41,237 nucleotides of DNA from Deltaproteobacteria bacterium CG11_big_fil_rev_8_21_14_0_20_42_23 (GCA_002796345.1 PCXC01000029.1:576-41812); one strand, 5' to 3'. Numbered from the stretch's first letter, positions 16,630 through 27,019 are shown. Translations and numbers: made by a program. The notes: generated by a model from the letters alone, not told the origin.

Positions 16630-16968
16630 TTATTTTTCTACGGTACAAAAACGTTTCATCGCTTGAACAAACTGCCTTTTTGTAATTTCGGCGTGCGAAT
16701 CGATGGCACCTTTCACCAAATCTTCTGCGCTTCCGCCCATGTTTATCCAGTGGTCGGCCTTGGCTAAACCAAGTCCGCCGTAGCTTTGCCACAAGACCTC
16801 ACGCATGTTTAAACTTCCATCTTGAAGTACGCTGGCAATCCTTCCTTCAACTCGCAACTTTTCTGCAGTTTCTTGTGAACTCACCGAGGCCACAAACTGA
16901 TACAACACTTCTCCCCAATCTTGACGATATGCTTTCTGACCCTGAACCAACGTACATAACTGTGACAT
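16630..16968 (-). CDS. Small protein of unknown function (112 aa)
   Basis: I do not recognise this family. From the ATG with an excellent site (GAGGAGG) it gives 112 residues, predicted soluble and helical, without signal peptide or zinc motif. Features include two early residues of interest (Cys5, and Cys109 near the end), a Gly-rich central turn (QSYGGLGLAKADHW) and a mixed-charge C-terminus. The frame extends nine codons upstream, but that start lacks a ribosome site. It is alone on its strand between two plus-strand units. Confidence 0.65.
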   Translation of the reverse strand: MSQLCTLVQGQKAYRQDWGEVLYQFVASVSSQETAEKLRVEGRIASVLQDGSLNMREVLWQSYGGLGLAKADHWINMGGSAEDLVKGAIDSHAEITKRQFVQAMKRFCTVEK

Positions 16969-17227
16969 GTTTCCTCCTCTTGAAAGTGTGCACAAGAGAA
17001 GAGCAAACTCAGTGCCAAAAAATGAAAACGCCAGTAAATGCTTATTTCATCAGCGTTTACGGTGATCGCCTCAAAAGTGTAGCCTTGAGATGCTGATTTA
17101 TCTTCGACGTTTTTATCCATATCAATGCAGAAAATAAAGTTGTCTCACTGCATTATTTTCTTGAATCTCGTAGCAGCTTTGTGAAAGGGTGATCCCACAA
17201 CCATTTCTCATGAAGGATACTCCAACT

Positions 17228-18817
17228 ATGTTAAAACGCATTTTTTCACTTTTGTTTCTTTCCGTTTTTCTGTTCTCGTTTTTTACTGCGTGCAGCAAAA
17301 AGAAGAGTGTTAGCTCATCAGGTTCAGATCAAACTTTTGTTTTTAACAATAGAACTGAACCAGAATATTTAGATCCAGGCTTAGCTGCTGATACGCAGTC
17401 TTCTAATGTTATTGTCAATTTGTTTGAAGGTCTAACGCGCTATCATCCCAAAGATCTTTCTGTTCTGCCTGGTGTGGCGCACTCGTGGAAAATAAGCACT
17501 GATGGAAAAACCTATACATTTTTCCTTCGCCAAGACGCAAAATGGTCTGATGGCTCTGCAGTTACCGCAGAAGATTTTGTATATTCTTGGAGAAGGGTTG
17601 TAAATCCTAGCACGGCTTCAAACTATGCTAGTCTTTTGTATTCAATAAAGAATGCACGGGAGATTAATTCTGGAAAAGAAAAACCGGAAACGCTTGGAGT
17701 GAAAGCCTTAGATCCGTACACCCTCGAAGTGCAGCTTGAAAATCCTACACCTTACTTTTTACACCTCACGCAATTTTATACGTATGCGCCTGTGCAAAAA
17801 AAGACACTCGATGCCTTTGGCGACGATTGGACAAGGCAAGAACACATCGTCAGCAATGGGCCCTTCATCTTAACCGAGTGGATTCCACAAAAGCATATTG
17901 TGATGGAACCAAATCCTCACTATTGGGGAAGAGACGAAGTAAAGCTCAAGAAAATTTACTTCCTTGCCATTGAAGACCTCGAAACTTCACTTAAAAAATA
18001 TTTAGCCGGCGAAATTCATTTCCTAGATGAACTTCCTCCCATCAAACTTGATGCCCTTCGCAATCGCGCGGATTTTGTTGATGGTCCGTGGCTTGGCACT
18101 TACTATATCGAAGTAAATACAACGCGACCCATCCTCAACCAAAAACTTGTCCGACAAGCATTGGCGCACGCCATTGATCGCAAGCAGCTTGTAGCAGTTT
18201 TGAAAAAGGGAATTCCAAGTTCGACTATGACTCCGGAAAATGTAAATAACTATATTCCACCTTCGGGTCATGAGTTTAATATCGAAAAAGCGAAACAACT
18301 TTTGGCTGAAGCTGGCTATCCAGAAGGAAAAGGATTTCCAAAATTTGTTATCAGTTACAACACCCACCAAACACATCAGATTGCAATGGAAGTGGTACAA
18401 AACATGTTGAACAAAAATCTTGGAATAAATGTTGAAGTCCAAAATCTGGAATTCAAAGTGTTGTTAAAGCAGCGTGCAGCTCTTGCCCACGACCTTGCGC
18501 GCGCAGGTTGGATTGGTGATTTTTTAGATCCTTACACTTTCCTCGAACTCTACACCACTACAAGTGGAAATAACCACAGTGGATGGAGTAACAAAGAATA
18601 TGATGATCTCATCCAGCTTTCAAACACCATTTTAGATCCTCAAAAAAGAAATGAAGTGTTGCAAAAAGCTGAGCGCATTCTTTTGGACGAATCTCCTATC
18701 GTTCCTCTTTACACGTACACAGAGCCATCGCTCATCAGTCCAAAAGTGACTGGTATTTATCACAACCTTCAAAATATTGTTCCACTCAGAAATGTTTCGA
18801 TGGGGGAAAACAAATAG
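17228..18817 (+). CDS. oppA: Oligopeptide-binding lipoprotein, ABC transporter
   Basis: The solute-binding component of the Opp importer, family 5. The 529 residues begin with a lipoprotein signal (lipobox FFTAC, Cys22), then the family pattern with EPEYLDPGLAAD, VAHSWKISTDGKTYTF and WSDGSAVTAEDFVYSW. It captures peptides in the periplasm and delivers them to OppBC. I chose the ATG at 17228, with AAGGA 10 nt upstream; the ATG at 17210 and further codons upstream would put charged residues before the signal. It is followed by a cluster of hairpins before oppB, which probably makes oppA mRNA more abundant than the rest. Confidence 0.93.
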   Translation: MLKRIFSLLFLSVFLFSFFTACSKKKSVSSSGSDQTFVFNNRTEPEYLDPGLAADTQSSNVIVNLFEGLTRYHPKDLSVLPGVAHSWKISTDGKTYTFFLRQDAKWSDGSAVTAEDFVYSWRRVVNPSTASNYASLLYSIKNAREINSGKEKPETLGVKALDPYTLEVQLENPTPYFLHLTQFYTYAPVQKKTLDAFGDDWTRQEHIVSNGPFILTEWIPQKHIVMEPNPHYWGRDEVKLKKIYFLAIEDLETSLKKYLAGEIHFLDELPPIKLDALRNRADFVDGPWLGTYYIEVNTTRPILNQKLVRQALAHAIDRKQLVAVLKKGIPSSTMTPENVNNYIPPSGHEFNIEKAKQLLAEAGYPEGKGFPKFVISYNTHQTHQIAMEVVQNMLNKNLGINVEVQNLEFKVLLKQRAALAHDLARAGWIGDFLDPYTFLELYTTTSGNNHSGWSNKEYDDLIQLSNTILDPQKRNEVLQKAERILLDESPIVPLYTYTEPSLISPKVTGIYHNLQNIVPLRNVSMGENK

Positions 18818-18821
18818 GACG

Positions 18822-18912
18822 AAGTCCTCTTCTTGAGACAAGGACTTAGGGGGATGCTCACACGTTGAGCATCAGAAAGCTTCTTCACAGAAATGTGAAG
18901 GAGCTTTTCTTT
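18822..18912 (+). terminator. Three tandem hairpins between oppA and oppB (attenuator/3' stabiliser)
   Basis: Stem 1: AAGTCCT (18822-18828) with AGGACTT (18841-18847). Stem 2: GATGCTCA (18853-18860) with its exact complement at 18866-18873. Stem 3: a 14-bp arm (18876-18889) with 18894-18907, one G-U pair and a GAAA tetraloop, followed by TTTCTTTTTT. Stem 3 has the form of an intrinsic terminator inside the operon. Similar intercistronic structures raise binding-protein levels in other ABC operons. Confidence 0.75.
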
Positions 18913-18980
18913 TTTGAATGTAAAGATCATTGACAGTAGAAATAATTCGCTTAAAGATATTTTTTAAAAAAAGGCCGTTC

Positions 18981-19904
18981 ATGTTACATTACATCCTCAA
19001 ACGTTTTTCTGGAGCACTGCTTGTCGTTTTTATCATTACGACTTTTTCTTTTTTTATGATTCGCATTGCGCCTGGCGGACCGTTTGATAAAGAAAAGGAC
19101 ATCCCCGCAGAAATCAAAAAAAATATCGAAAAAAAATACCACCTCGACGAACCACTCTACAAACAATATTGGCGCTACATAAGCGGTGTTCTTTTTCGTT
19201 TTGATCTTGGACCTTCCTACAAATATCCAAATCGTGATGTAAACGAATTCATCGCCTTGGGATTTCCCGTGAGCATGCAGCTTGCTTTTTTTTCTATGGT
19301 CTATGCTTTGCTCGTCGGCATTGGCGCTGGCTTGTTTGCAGCACTGCGGCAAAACACGCGCTGGGATTACGCGGCCATGGGCTTTGCGATGATCGGCGTC
19401 TCCATCCCCAACTTTGTCATGGGCCCACTCTTCCAACTTTTCTTCGGCGTAAAATTAGGATGGCTACCCATCGGCGGCTGGGAAGGCCCGCTACACTATA
19501 TTTTGCCGTCCATCACCCTTGGCTCTATCTATGCTGCTTCTATTGCGCGCCTTACTCGCGGCGGAATTTTAGAAATTGTTCGTCAAGACTTCATCCGAAC
19601 CGCGAGAGCAAAAGGCCTTAAGGAGCGTGTCATTATTTTTCGCCATATGCTGAAGGGTGGCTTGCTTCCCGTTGTTTCGTACATTGGGCCCGCAGCCGCG
19701 TTCATGATAGGCGGCTCTATTGTGATTGAAAAAATTTTCGACATTCCAGGTTTGGGAAGACACTTTGTGCAAAGCGCACTCAATCGTGATTACACCCTCA
19801 CCTTGGGGCTGACTATTTTTCTTTCTTTTTTAATTCTCTTTTTTAACTTGGCCGTAGATCTTTTCTACACTTGGCTTGATCCTCGAGTGAGTTATGACGA
19901 ATAA
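18981..19904 (+). CDS. oppB: Oligopeptide ABC transporter permease
   Basis: Inner-membrane permease of 307 residues with about six helices. Typical OppB/DppB features are visible: MLHYILKRFSGALLVVF at the N-terminus, the early block RIAPGGPFD, and the EAA loop with RTARAKGL, which docks on the ATPases. I start at the ATG at 18981 with AAGG upstream; the longer frame adds a charged leader without support. It overlaps oppC by 11 bp. Confidence 0.93.
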   Translation: MLHYILKRFSGALLVVFIITTFSFFMIRIAPGGPFDKEKDIPAEIKKNIEKKYHLDEPLYKQYWRYISGVLFRFDLGPSYKYPNRDVNEFIALGFPVSMQLAFFSMVYALLVGIGAGLFAALRQNTRWDYAAMGFAMIGVSIPNFVMGPLFQLFFGVKLGWLPIGGWEGPLHYILPSITLGSIYAASIARLTRGGILEIVRQDFIRTARAKGLKERVIIFRHMLKGGLLPVVSYIGPAAAFMIGGSIVIEKIFDIPGLGRHFVQSALNRDYTLTLGLTIFLSFLILFFNLAVDLFYTWLDPRVSYDE

Positions 19905-20781
19905 AGAAGCGCTTGTGGAAGAAAAATATGCCGAAGCTGGCACAAGCCTGTGGCAAGATGCTTGGAAGCGTTTGCTCAAAAACCGCATGGCGGTTGCAAG
20001 TGGCGCTTTTATTCTGCTAACAGCTGCGCTCTCTTTGCTGAGCCCTCTCATTTCTCCCTACGAAGTAGACACTGTCAATTATAGCGCCATCGGACAAGGC
20101 CCTAGCTTTGCTCATTTTTTTGGCACCGATGTTTTAGGCCGCGACCTTTTTTCTCGCTGTCTTTTTGGACTTCGCATTTCCCTTGCCATTGGCGTCACAT
20201 CAACGCTTGTCACGTTTGTCATTGGTGTTGTTTGGGGTGCTGTTTCTGGTTACTTCGGTGGAAAAATCGATTCGCTCATGATGCGCATTGTTGATATTCT
20301 TTATGCGCTTCCTTACATGTTTTTTGTCATCGTGCTCATGACCGTTTTTGGCAGAAATATTTTGTTGCTCTTTGCTGCCATCGGCGCTGTATCATGGCTC
20401 ACCATGGCGCGTATTGTTCGTGGCCAAGTTATGTCCATTCGCAAAAAAGAATTCATCGAAGCCGCTGTTTCCTGTGGAGTTGGACATCGCGCCATTATTT
20501 TCAGACATCTTATTCCAAATGCGTTGGGCCCTATTATTGTTTACGTTACGCTCATGGTTCCCCGGCTCATTTTGGTGGAAGCTTTTTTAAGCTTCTTGGG
20601 TTTGGGCGTGCAAGCTCCGCTGGCTTCACTGGGTTCGCTTACTTCAGACGGAGCTCAGGGAATGGAGTTGTACCCGTGGCTCATTTTGTTCCCCGGCGGA
20701 ATTTTGGCTGTTTTGCTTTTTGCGCTCAACTATTTAGGTGATGGACTTCGAGATGCACTCGATCCGAAAATGAAACTCTGA
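19894..20781 (+). CDS. oppC: Oligopeptide ABC transporter permease
   Basis: Second permease, 295 residues. The N-terminal OppC segment (WQDAWKRLLKNRMAVAS) is followed by the motif FGTDVLGRDLFSR and the EAA-type loop EFIEAAVSCGVGHRAIIFRH. It pairs with OppB to form the channel. The start overlaps the oppB end by 11 bp and its stop overlaps the oppD start by one base (TGATG), which suggests translational coupling. Confidence 0.94.
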   Translation: MTNKEALVEEKYAEAGTSLWQDAWKRLLKNRMAVASGAFILLTAALSLLSPLISPYEVDTVNYSAIGQGPSFAHFFGTDVLGRDLFSRCLFGLRISLAIGVTSTLVTFVIGVVWGAVSGYFGGKIDSLMMRIVDILYALPYMFFVIVLMTVFGRNILLLFAAIGAVSWLTMARIVRGQVMSIRKKEFIEAAVSCGVGHRAIIFRHLIPNALGPIIVYVTLMVPRLILVEAFLSFLGLGVQAPLASLGSLTSDGAQGMELYPWLILFPGGILAVLLFALNYLGDGLRDALDPKMKL

Positions 20782-21749
20782 TGACTTTGCTCAAAGTAGA
20801 AAACTTGCACGTTTCATTTCATACTCCGGATGGCACTTTCCGCGCAGTGAATGGCGTGAGCTTTACGCTGCAGCAAGGTGCTACACTTGGCATTGTGGGC
20901 GAGAGCGGAAGTGGAAAAAGCATCACGAGCCTCTCGCTGATGCAGCTGGTACCTTGTCCTCCGGGAAGTATTGATGCTGGAACTGCGCTTTACAACGGCA
21001 TCGATTTGCTTTCGCTGCCCGAAGAAAAAATAGCAAAGCTTCGCGGGAATGACATCGCAATGATTTTTCAAGATCCGATGACATCGCTCAATCCCTTTCT
21101 GAAAATTTCTCGGCAGCTCACCGAAACCTTGGAAGCTCATCAAGACATTTCATCATCTGAAGCCTTGCAGCGTTCTATTGACATGTTGGAACTCGTTGGC
21201 ATTCCCGAAGCACGCAAACGTATTCACGATTATCCGCATCAGTTTTCGGGCGGGATGCGCCAGCGGGTGATGATTGCGATGTCACTTTTGTGCAAGCCGA
21301 AGCTGCTTATTGCTGACGAGCCAACCACAGCTCTTGATGTCACCATTCAGGCGCAAATTTTGGAACTCATTCAAAAGCTGCGCGAAGAATTGGGCACCAC
21401 GGTTATCCTCATCACGCATGATCTTGGCGTTGTTGCTGGAACCTGTGATCACGTTGCGGTGATGTATGCCGGAAAAATTGTGGAGTACGGAAAAACGGAA
21501 GATATTTTTGCGCACCCCAGACATCCTTACACCAAAGGACTCTTGGCTTCCCTTCCAAGGCTTGATGCCGAAAAAGAGCAGCTTACTTCCATTCCTGGCC
21601 AACCGCCCGATATGAGCAAACCTCTTCAAGGCTGCCCGTTTGCGCCTCGTTGTCAGTATGCTCTCGAAAAATGTTGCAAACTGTTTCCAGACACCTTCTC
21701 TTTTGAAGAAGAACATTACTCGCTTTGCTGGAAGGCAAACGAACTGTAG
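20781..21749 (+). CDS. oppD: Oligopeptide ABC transporter ATPase
   Basis: 322-residue ATPase. Walker A is GESGSGKS, the signature is FSGGMRQR, Walker B is [12 protein letters not shown], and the switch histidine is in LITHD. The C-terminal oligopeptide/dipeptide extension includes CPFAPRC and further cysteines (CCKLF, SLCW), the pattern that binds a [4Fe-4S] cluster in some OppD/DppD proteins. It energises peptide uptake with OppF. Confidence 0.94.
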   Translation: MTLLKVENLHVSFHTPDGTFRAVNGVSFTLQQGATLGIVGESGSGKSITSLSLMQLVPCPPGSIDAGTALYNGIDLLSLPEEKIAKLRGNDIAMIFQDPMTSLNPFLKISRQLTETLEAHQDISSSEALQRSIDMLELVGIPEARKRIHDYPHQFSGGMRQRVMIAMSLLCKPKLLIADEPTTALDVTIQAQILELIQKLREELGTTVILITHDLGVVAGTCDHVAVMYAGKIVEYGKTEDIFAHPRHPYTKGLLASLPRLDAEKEQLTSIPGQPPDMSKPLQGCPFAPRCQYALEKCCKLFPDTFSFEEEHYSLCWKANEL

Positions 21750-21751
21750 TG

Positions 21752-22777
21752 ATGAGTGAACAAAACATGAAACCATTGGTAGAAGTTAAAAATTTAAAAA
21801 TATACTTTCCCATTGAGAAAGGCCTTATCCTCAAGAAAAAAGTTGGCGCCATAAAAGCTGTGGATGGGATTTCGTTTTCCATTATGCCGGGCGAAACCCT
21901 TGGGCTTGTGGGAGAAAGCGGCTGCGGAAAATCAACCACCGGCCGAGCCTTGATACAGCTGATAAAGCCAACCGATGGTGAAATTCTTTTCGAAGGAAAA
22001 AATTTAACCTCCCTCTCAAATGAAGAACTGAGGAAAAAGCGCCAAGATTTTCAAATGATTTTTCAAGATCCCTACGGCAGTCTTAATCCCAGAATGACCG
22101 TTGGCGACATTATTGCCGAGCCGCTCAAAACCTACAATATTGCAAAGGGAAAGCCGTTGGAGCGCATGGTGCAAGATCTTTTGTACGAGGTAGGCTTAAA
22201 TCCGCGTTTCATTCGCCGTTATCCCCACGAATTTTCCGGTGGGCAGCGTCAACGTATTGGCATCGCGCGCGCTCTTGCCCTGAAGCCAAAGTTCATTGTC
22301 TGCGATGAACCCATTTCTGCTTTAGATGTTTCAATTCAAGCGCAAATTTTAAACTTGCTGGACGAACTCAAAAAGCGCCATCATCTTACCTTGCTTTTCA
22401 TTGCACACGATCTCGCGGCCGTTCGTCATATTTCTGATCGCGTTGCCGTAATGTACTTGGGAAAAATTGTGGAAATTGCACCAAAGAAAATGCTGTTTGA
22501 AAATCCTTCTCATCCTTATACTCAAGCCCTCATGAGCGCTGTTCCCATTCCTGATCCTCTGATTCAGAAAAAGCGTCAAAGAATTGTGCTTGTAGGTGAT
22601 GTTCCAAGCCCCATCAACACGCCATGCGGATGTCGTTTTCACAGCAGATGCCCAAAAGTTATGACAGAGTGCCGCAGCATTCAACCCAAGCTCAAAGAAT
22701 ACGAAGCTGACCAATATGTTTCTTGTCACTATGATGGAACAATAAATATTACCATTAGAAAATCCCTTGATTTTTGA
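21752..22777 (+). CDS. oppF: Oligopeptide ABC transporter ATPase
   Basis: Partner ATPase of 341 residues. Walker A is GESGCGKST, signature FSGGQRQR, Walker [13 protein letters not shown] and the H-loop FIAHD. A cysteine-bearing C-terminal extension ([10 protein letters not shown]) matches OppF. I use the ATG at 21752, two bases after the oppD stop; a frame opening at 21725 would overlap oppD, and an ATG at 21767 is also possible. It closes the opp operon, 70 bp before the symporter gene. Confidence 0.92.
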   Translation: MSEQNMKPLVEVKNLKIYFPIEKGLILKKKVGAIKAVDGISFSIMPGETLGLVGESGCGKSTTGRALIQLIKPTDGEILFEGKNLTSLSNEELRKKRQDFQMIFQDPYGSLNPRMTVGDIIAEPLKTYNIAKGKPLERMVQDLLYEVGLNPRFIRRYPHEFSGGQRQRIGIARALALKPKFIVCDEPISALDVSIQAQILNLLDELKKRHHLTLLFIAHDLAAVRHISDRVAVMYLGKIVEIAPKKMLFENPSHPYTQALMSAVPIPDPLIQKKRQRIVLVGDVPSPINTPCGCRFHSRCPKVMTECRSIQPKLKEYEADQYVSCHYDGTINITIRKSLDF

Positions 22778-22847
22778 AAGCCTTACCGCTAAATCACAGC
22801 AAACTTTTTTCATCCTTTTCCTTTCATCATCACAAAAGTGAGGACAC

Positions 22848-24242
22848 ATGACAGCTCTTGTAAGTGCACTGGGAACGAAATTCAAACATCCAAAGGGGCT
22901 TTATATCCTCTTTTTCACAGAAATGTGGGAACGATTTAGCTATTACGGAATGCGAGCTATTTTGGTGCTGTATCTTGTTGCCGAAACCAAAAACGGGCCA
23001 ATGGGTGGTCTTGGTTGGTCAAAAGGAGATGCCTTAGCACTTTATGGTTGGTACACCATGCTTGTGTATGTTGCGTCAATTCCTGGAGGATGGCTTGCCG
23101 ATCGCGTCTTTGGTGCAAGAAAAGCCGTGATGTTCGGAGGTCTTCTTCTTTGTATTGGCCATTTTTTGCTGGCATTCCACGGGCTTTTTCTTTTTTACAC
23201 TTCCTTAGGCTTTATCATCGCCGGAGTTGGTCTTTTAAAACCAAATATTTCAACCCTCGTCGGAACCCTCTACGCACCCGGCGATCCTATGCGCGATAAA
23301 GGCTTCACCACTTTTTACATCGGCATCAATGTTGGGGCCTTCCTTTCTTCTTTCGTGGTAGGTACCGTAGGGGAACTTATAGGCTGGCATTACGGTTTTG
23401 CACTGGCTGGCGTTGGAATGCTGCTTGGGCAAGCCGTCTTTGTTTGGGGGCAAAAATATATTATCTCTGTTGATCATGAGAGTGGTATCAATCAAAAGCT
23501 TACAGATGCACAAAAAAACATACCTCTCACACGCATTGAAAAAGACAGAATGGGCGTTATGTTTCTCTCGTTCCTTATCGTCGTTGTTTTCTGGGGGGCC
23601 TTTGAGCAAGCTGGCGGTCTTATGAACCTCTACACCTTGGAAAAAACGAATCGTTTTCTTTTAGGTTGGGAAATTCCTGCAAGCTGGTTTCAGTCATTAA
23701 ATCCGTTCTTCATCATGATTTTTGGAACTATGGCAGCTCAATTTTGGTACGTCCGTGCAAAACTTAAAAAGGAATCTTCATCGCTCTATAAAATGGCACT
23801 TGGCACCATGATCATGGGTTTTGGATTTGTCTTCATGGTTTTTGCAACCATGCAAACCTCTTCTGGTACCCAGGCTTCTATGATCTGGTTGATTTTGGCC
23901 TACCTCTTCCATACCATAGGTGAGCTTTTTGCTTCACCCGTAGCGCTTTCTTTTATCACCAAGTTGGCTCCGGTAAAATATGCCTCCCTCATGATGGGGG
24001 TTTATTTCGCAACAACTGGTTTTGGAAACAAGCTGGCTGGTCTTCTTGGCGAGTGGTCAGAAAATGCTGGTGAATTTGCTATCTTTGGCGGAATTGCCGC
24101 CTTCACTATTTTGTTTGGTTTGATTATGATCGCCTTCTTAAAACCATTAAAACGTTTAACACATGGAGCTGAAGATGAAACACCTCCGCCTTCATCTGCT
24201 AAGCTTGCGAAAGATGAAATAGCAACCATCGAATACGGCTGA
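22848..24242 (+). CDS. POT/PTR-family peptide:proton symporter
   Basis: A 464-residue inner-membrane carrier with about 12 to 14 helices. The first helix carries the family signature FFTEMWERFSYYGMRAI, including the proton-coupling E-x-x-E-R-F motif. Members import di- and tripeptides with protons (DtpT/DtpA type). GAGG lies just before the ATG. It follows oppF by 70 bp on the same strand and ends in its own terminator, so it may be cotranscribed with opp: one system powered by ATP and one by the proton gradient for short peptides. Confidence 0.9.
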   Translation: MTALVSALGTKFKHPKGLYILFFTEMWERFSYYGMRAILVLYLVAETKNGPMGGLGWSKGDALALYGWYTMLVYVASIPGGWLADRVFGARKAVMFGGLLLCIGHFLLAFHGLFLFYTSLGFIIAGVGLLKPNISTLVGTLYAPGDPMRDKGFTTFYIGINVGAFLSSFVVGTVGELIGWHYGFALAGVGMLLGQAVFVWGQKYIISVDHESGINQKLTDAQKNIPLTRIEKDRMGVMFLSFLIVVVFWGAFEQAGGLMNLYTLEKTNRFLLGWEIPASWFQSLNPFFIMIFGTMAAQFWYVRAKLKKESSSLYKMALGTMIMGFGFVFMVFATMQTSSGTQASMIWLILAYLFHTIGELFASPVALSFITKLAPVKYASLMMGVYFATTGFGNKLAGLLGEWSENAGEFAIFGGIAAFTILFGLIMIAFLKPLKRLTHGAEDETPPPSSAKLAKDEIATIEYG

Positions 24243-24265
24243 TATTTCTTTCCTAAAGTAGACTG

Positions 24266-24299
24266 AACCCGATGCCATCATATGGCGTCGGGTTTTTTT
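24266..24299 (+). terminator. Intrinsic terminator after the peptide symporter
   Basis: A 12-bp stem with one G-U pair (AACCCGATGCCA at 24266-24277 with 24283-24294) and a 5-nt loop runs into T7. It closes the peptide uptake block. The ~200 bp from here to the next start are AT-rich, and I see no RNA gene there. Confidence 0.88.
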
Positions 24300-24500
24300 A
24301 TGGACTTGATGCCGCAAGAACAAAAACATTATCCGAATCAATCTGAAAGAAATATTTAAAACAAGGCTCTTTTTTGTGAAAAAAGGAGTATTATTTCAAG
24401 AAATTAGAGCTTTTGTTTGTTGTCGGTGGAATAGAGAGCAACTTTCATCAAAAGCGGACGATAATAAGAGTAGAGGAAGTGTTTAAGCAAAGGAGAGCCT

Positions 24501-24674
24501 ATGATAGCCCCTGACATCTTAGACAAATTGCGAAGAGAGCGTGAAGAGCAAGAAAGCCGCAATGCTCCCATTCAGATTCCACTTCATGTTCCCGAGCTCA
24601 TCTATCCCAACACTACCCCAGCTGAACAGCTGGAAGAAGAAACTGCTCGTATTTTCATCATCGATTTAGCCTAA
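24501..24674 (+). CDS. Small acidic protein (57 aa), unknown function
   Basis: An ORF of 58 codons with an ideal site (AAAGGAG, 7 nt before ATG) and terminators on both sides. The product starts MIAPDILDKLRRER, has a highly charged helix (about residues 5-20), a hydrophobic Pro-containing segment IQIPLHVPELIYP (25-37), and ends EEETARIFIIDLA. No signal, cysteines or known domain. I recall similar arrangements (charged helix, proline strip, short hydrophobic end) in small proteins of related bacteria but cannot name a family. Its own promoter and terminator argue that it is a real gene. It converges with the pyrophosphatase gene. Confidence 0.72.
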   Translation: MIAPDILDKLRREREEQESRNAPIQIPLHVPELIYPNTTPAEQLEEETARIFIIDLA

Positions 24675-24691
24675 ATTTTGTACATACCACA

Positions 24692-24729
24692 TAAAAAAGC
24701 CCAGGCTTGTTTCCCAACCTGGGTTTTTA
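24692..24729. terminator. Bidirectional terminator between the small protein and hppA
   Basis: CCCAGG (24700-24705) and CCTGGG (24718-24723) form a short stem flanked by A6 and T5. Placed between two convergent stop codons, it can serve both genes. The stem is short, so the strength is uncertain. Confidence 0.65.
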
Positions 24730-24745
24730 TTTTGGGTTCAAGCTA

Positions 24746-26818
24746 CTACACTAAAAATGGAGCAATCACCAAACTGATCACACTCATCAACTTCAACAAA
24801 ATGTTAAGCGATGGACCCGAAGTATCTTTGTAGGGATCTCCCACCGTATCACCAATTACCGCTGAAGCGTGACGGTCGCTGCCTTTTCCGGTTCCATTTA
24901 TGCTGCATCTTTTTTCGCCTTCGATTTGCTTTTTGGCGTTATCCCACGCTCCACCAGCATTTGACATGAAGATGGCAAGCAATACACCTGTTACGGTCAC
25001 TCCAACCAACATTCCGCCAAGAGGTGCTGCATCTCCCCAAATGGCTTTTGAACCAAAGCCCACAATCACTGGAACAACAACTGCCAACAATCCTGGTTTT
25101 ATCATTTGCTTCAAGGCTGCTGAAGTTGAAATGTCAACGCAGCGTGCGTAATCAGCTTTTGCGGTGCCTTCCATGAGGCCTTTAATTTCGCGAAACTGTC
25201 TGCGGACTTCTACAATCATTTCGTTTGCAGCCAGACCAACCGCGCGCATGGTCATTGCACTAAATAAAAACGGAAGCGTTCCGCCCAACAAAATACCCAC
25301 CATTACTTCTGGACGGGTAACGTCAATTGAAGTGAGACCCGCTTGCTCGCGAAAAGCTGAAAACAAAGCAAGGGCGGTCAATGCTGCAGAACCAATGGCA
25401 AAGCCTTTTCCGATGGCAGCTGTTGTATTTCCCACGGCATCAAGACTATCGGTGCGTTCTCTTACCTCTGGCCCTAATTGACTCATTTCGGCAATGCCGC
25501 CAGCATTATCAGCAACTGGGCCGTATGCATCTACCGCCAACTGAATACCTGTTGTGGCCAACATTCCCAAAGCTGCAATGGCAATCCCAAACAAACCTGC
25601 AAGGCTAAAGCTAACGAGAACAGCTGCACCAATAAAGAAAAGAGGAAGCGCCGTTGAGCGTTTTCCCAAGGCAAGCCCAGACATAATAACAGTTGCCGTT
25701 CCGGTGAGTGAAGAGTTTACAATTTCATTTACCGGCTTACGTTGCATGGCGCAGTAATATTCTGTCACCATTCCGATCGCACTTCCTGCAACAAGCCCAA
25801 CTACAACCGCTCCCCAAATGTGAAGCGCGTCGATGTTCATGGAAGAAAGCGTAATGCCATCTCCAACTGTAAAACGAATTACAAAATATGCGCCCACAAC
25901 AAACAAACCCGCGGCTACAAACATGCCGCTGTTTAAAGCTTTTTGTGGGTTTCCACCTTCTTTTGTTTTTACGAAAAAAGTTCCAATGATGCTGGCAAGA
26001 ATTCCAATGGCTGCAATGAGAAGCGGCAAAATAACTCCATTTAATCCAGCTGTAGCACCAAGCACCATAGCTGAGATGATGGCACCAACGTAAGACTCGA
26101 ATAAATCTGCACCCATTCCACATACATCACCAACGTTGTCACCTACGTTATCGGCAATCGTGGCAGGATTTCGCGGATCATCTTCTGGAATGCCAGCTTC
26201 AACTTTTCCCACAAGATCAGCGCCTACATCTGCAGCTTTGGTGTAAATTCCTCCACCAACGCGCGCGAACAAAGCAATGGAAGAAGCTCCCAATGAAAAA
26301 CCTGAAAGAATAGGAAGCACCACATCTTTTAAATTATTTACATCCGTTCCAAACTTTCCAGAAAAAATCAGAAAGAGTCCACCAAGGCCAAGCACTCCAA
26401 GACCCACAACACAAAGCCCCATCACGGCACCACCGCGGAATGCAACATCAAGCGCTTGGGTGAGGCCGATTCGCGCTGCACTTGCGGTTCGCACGTTAGC
26501 TTTGGTAGCAATGTTCAAACCAAGAAAACCGGCAAGGCCCGAACAAAAAGCACCAATCACAAAAGCAACAGCAGTGAGCTTTAGGGCGCCAGTATTTGCA
26601 ACAGCAAGTATAATAGCTACTGCCATCACAAAAATGAAGAGGATGCGATATTCGCGTTTAATAAAAGCCATGGCTCCTTCACGAATTGCAGCTGCCACTT
26701 CAATCATTTTTTCTGTTCCAGGATCTTTATCTGAAACTTGCTTCGCCAAAAAAGCTGCATACAGCAACGCAACCACTGACATCAGTATTGCAAACCACAT
26801 CATTGTTTGACCTGTCAT
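24746..26818 (-). CDS. hppA: Membrane-bound pyrophosphatase (ion-pumping, K+-dependent type)
   Basis: A 690-residue protein with about 16 membrane helices that hydrolyses pyrophosphate and pumps H+ or Na+. The active-site loop reads [16 protein letters not shown], then [23 protein letters not shown]; both are diagnostic. The K+-site motif is [11 protein letters not shown] with alanine in the position that is lysine in K+-independent enzymes, so potassium dependence is expected. Whether the ion is H+ or Na+ cannot be read safely. GGAGG lies 7 nt before the ATG. It lies directly downstream of the atp operon, separated by a terminator. Confidence 0.95.
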   Translation of the reverse strand: MTGQTMMWFAILMSVVALLYAAFLAKQVSDKDPGTEKMIEVAAAIREGAMAFIKREYRILFIFVMAVAIILAVANTGALKLTAVAFVIGAFCSGLAGFLGLNIATKANVRTASAARIGLTQALDVAFRGGAVMGLCVVGLGVLGLGGLFLIFSGKFGTDVNNLKDVVLPILSGFSLGASSIALFARVGGGIYTKAADVGADLVGKVEAGIPEDDPRNPATIADNVGDNVGDVCGMGADLFESYVGAIISAMVLGATAGLNGVILPLLIAAIGILASIIGTFFVKTKEGGNPQKALNSGMFVAAGLFVVGAYFVIRFTVGDGITLSSMNIDALHIWGAVVVGLVAGSAIGMVTEYYCAMQRKPVNEIVNSSLTGTATVIMSGLALGKRSTALPLFFIGAAVLVSFSLAGLFGIAIAALGMLATTGIQLAVDAYGPVADNAGGIAEMSQLGPEVRERTDSLDAVGNTTAAIGKGFAIGSAALTALALFSAFREQAGLTSIDVTRPEVMVGILLGGTLPFLFSAMTMRAVGLAANEMIVEVRRQFREIKGLMEGTAKADYARCVDISTSAALKQMIKPGLLAVVVPVIVGFGSKAIWGDAAPLGGMLVGVTVTGVLLAIFMSNAGGAWDNAKKQIEGEKRCSINGTGKGSDRHASAVIGDTVGDPYKDTSGPSLNILLKLMSVISLVIAPFLV

Positions 26819-26980
26819 GATTTATCCTCCGTTACACATCGTAAATAATTTGTTATGCAGCATGAAGAACTCTTCCATTTGAGATCTTCATCATAACGAC
26901 TCTAGATAAGGGTGCGGCTTTCTACCGAAATAGCCAAGAAAAGGCAAGATGTGAGATGCCTTCTTTCTCATTTTTCCACA

Positions 26981-27019
26981 AAAAAAAGCCCACGCAGTTT
27001 TATCCTGCATGGGCTTTTT
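26981..27019 (-). terminator. Intrinsic terminator of the atp operon
   Basis: A 15-bp stem with one C-A mismatch (26983-26997 with 27005-27019, core AGCCCA/TGGGCT) and a 7-nt loop is followed on the minus strand by a T-run. It begins 17 bp beyond the atpC stop and separates it from hppA. Confidence 0.88.
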
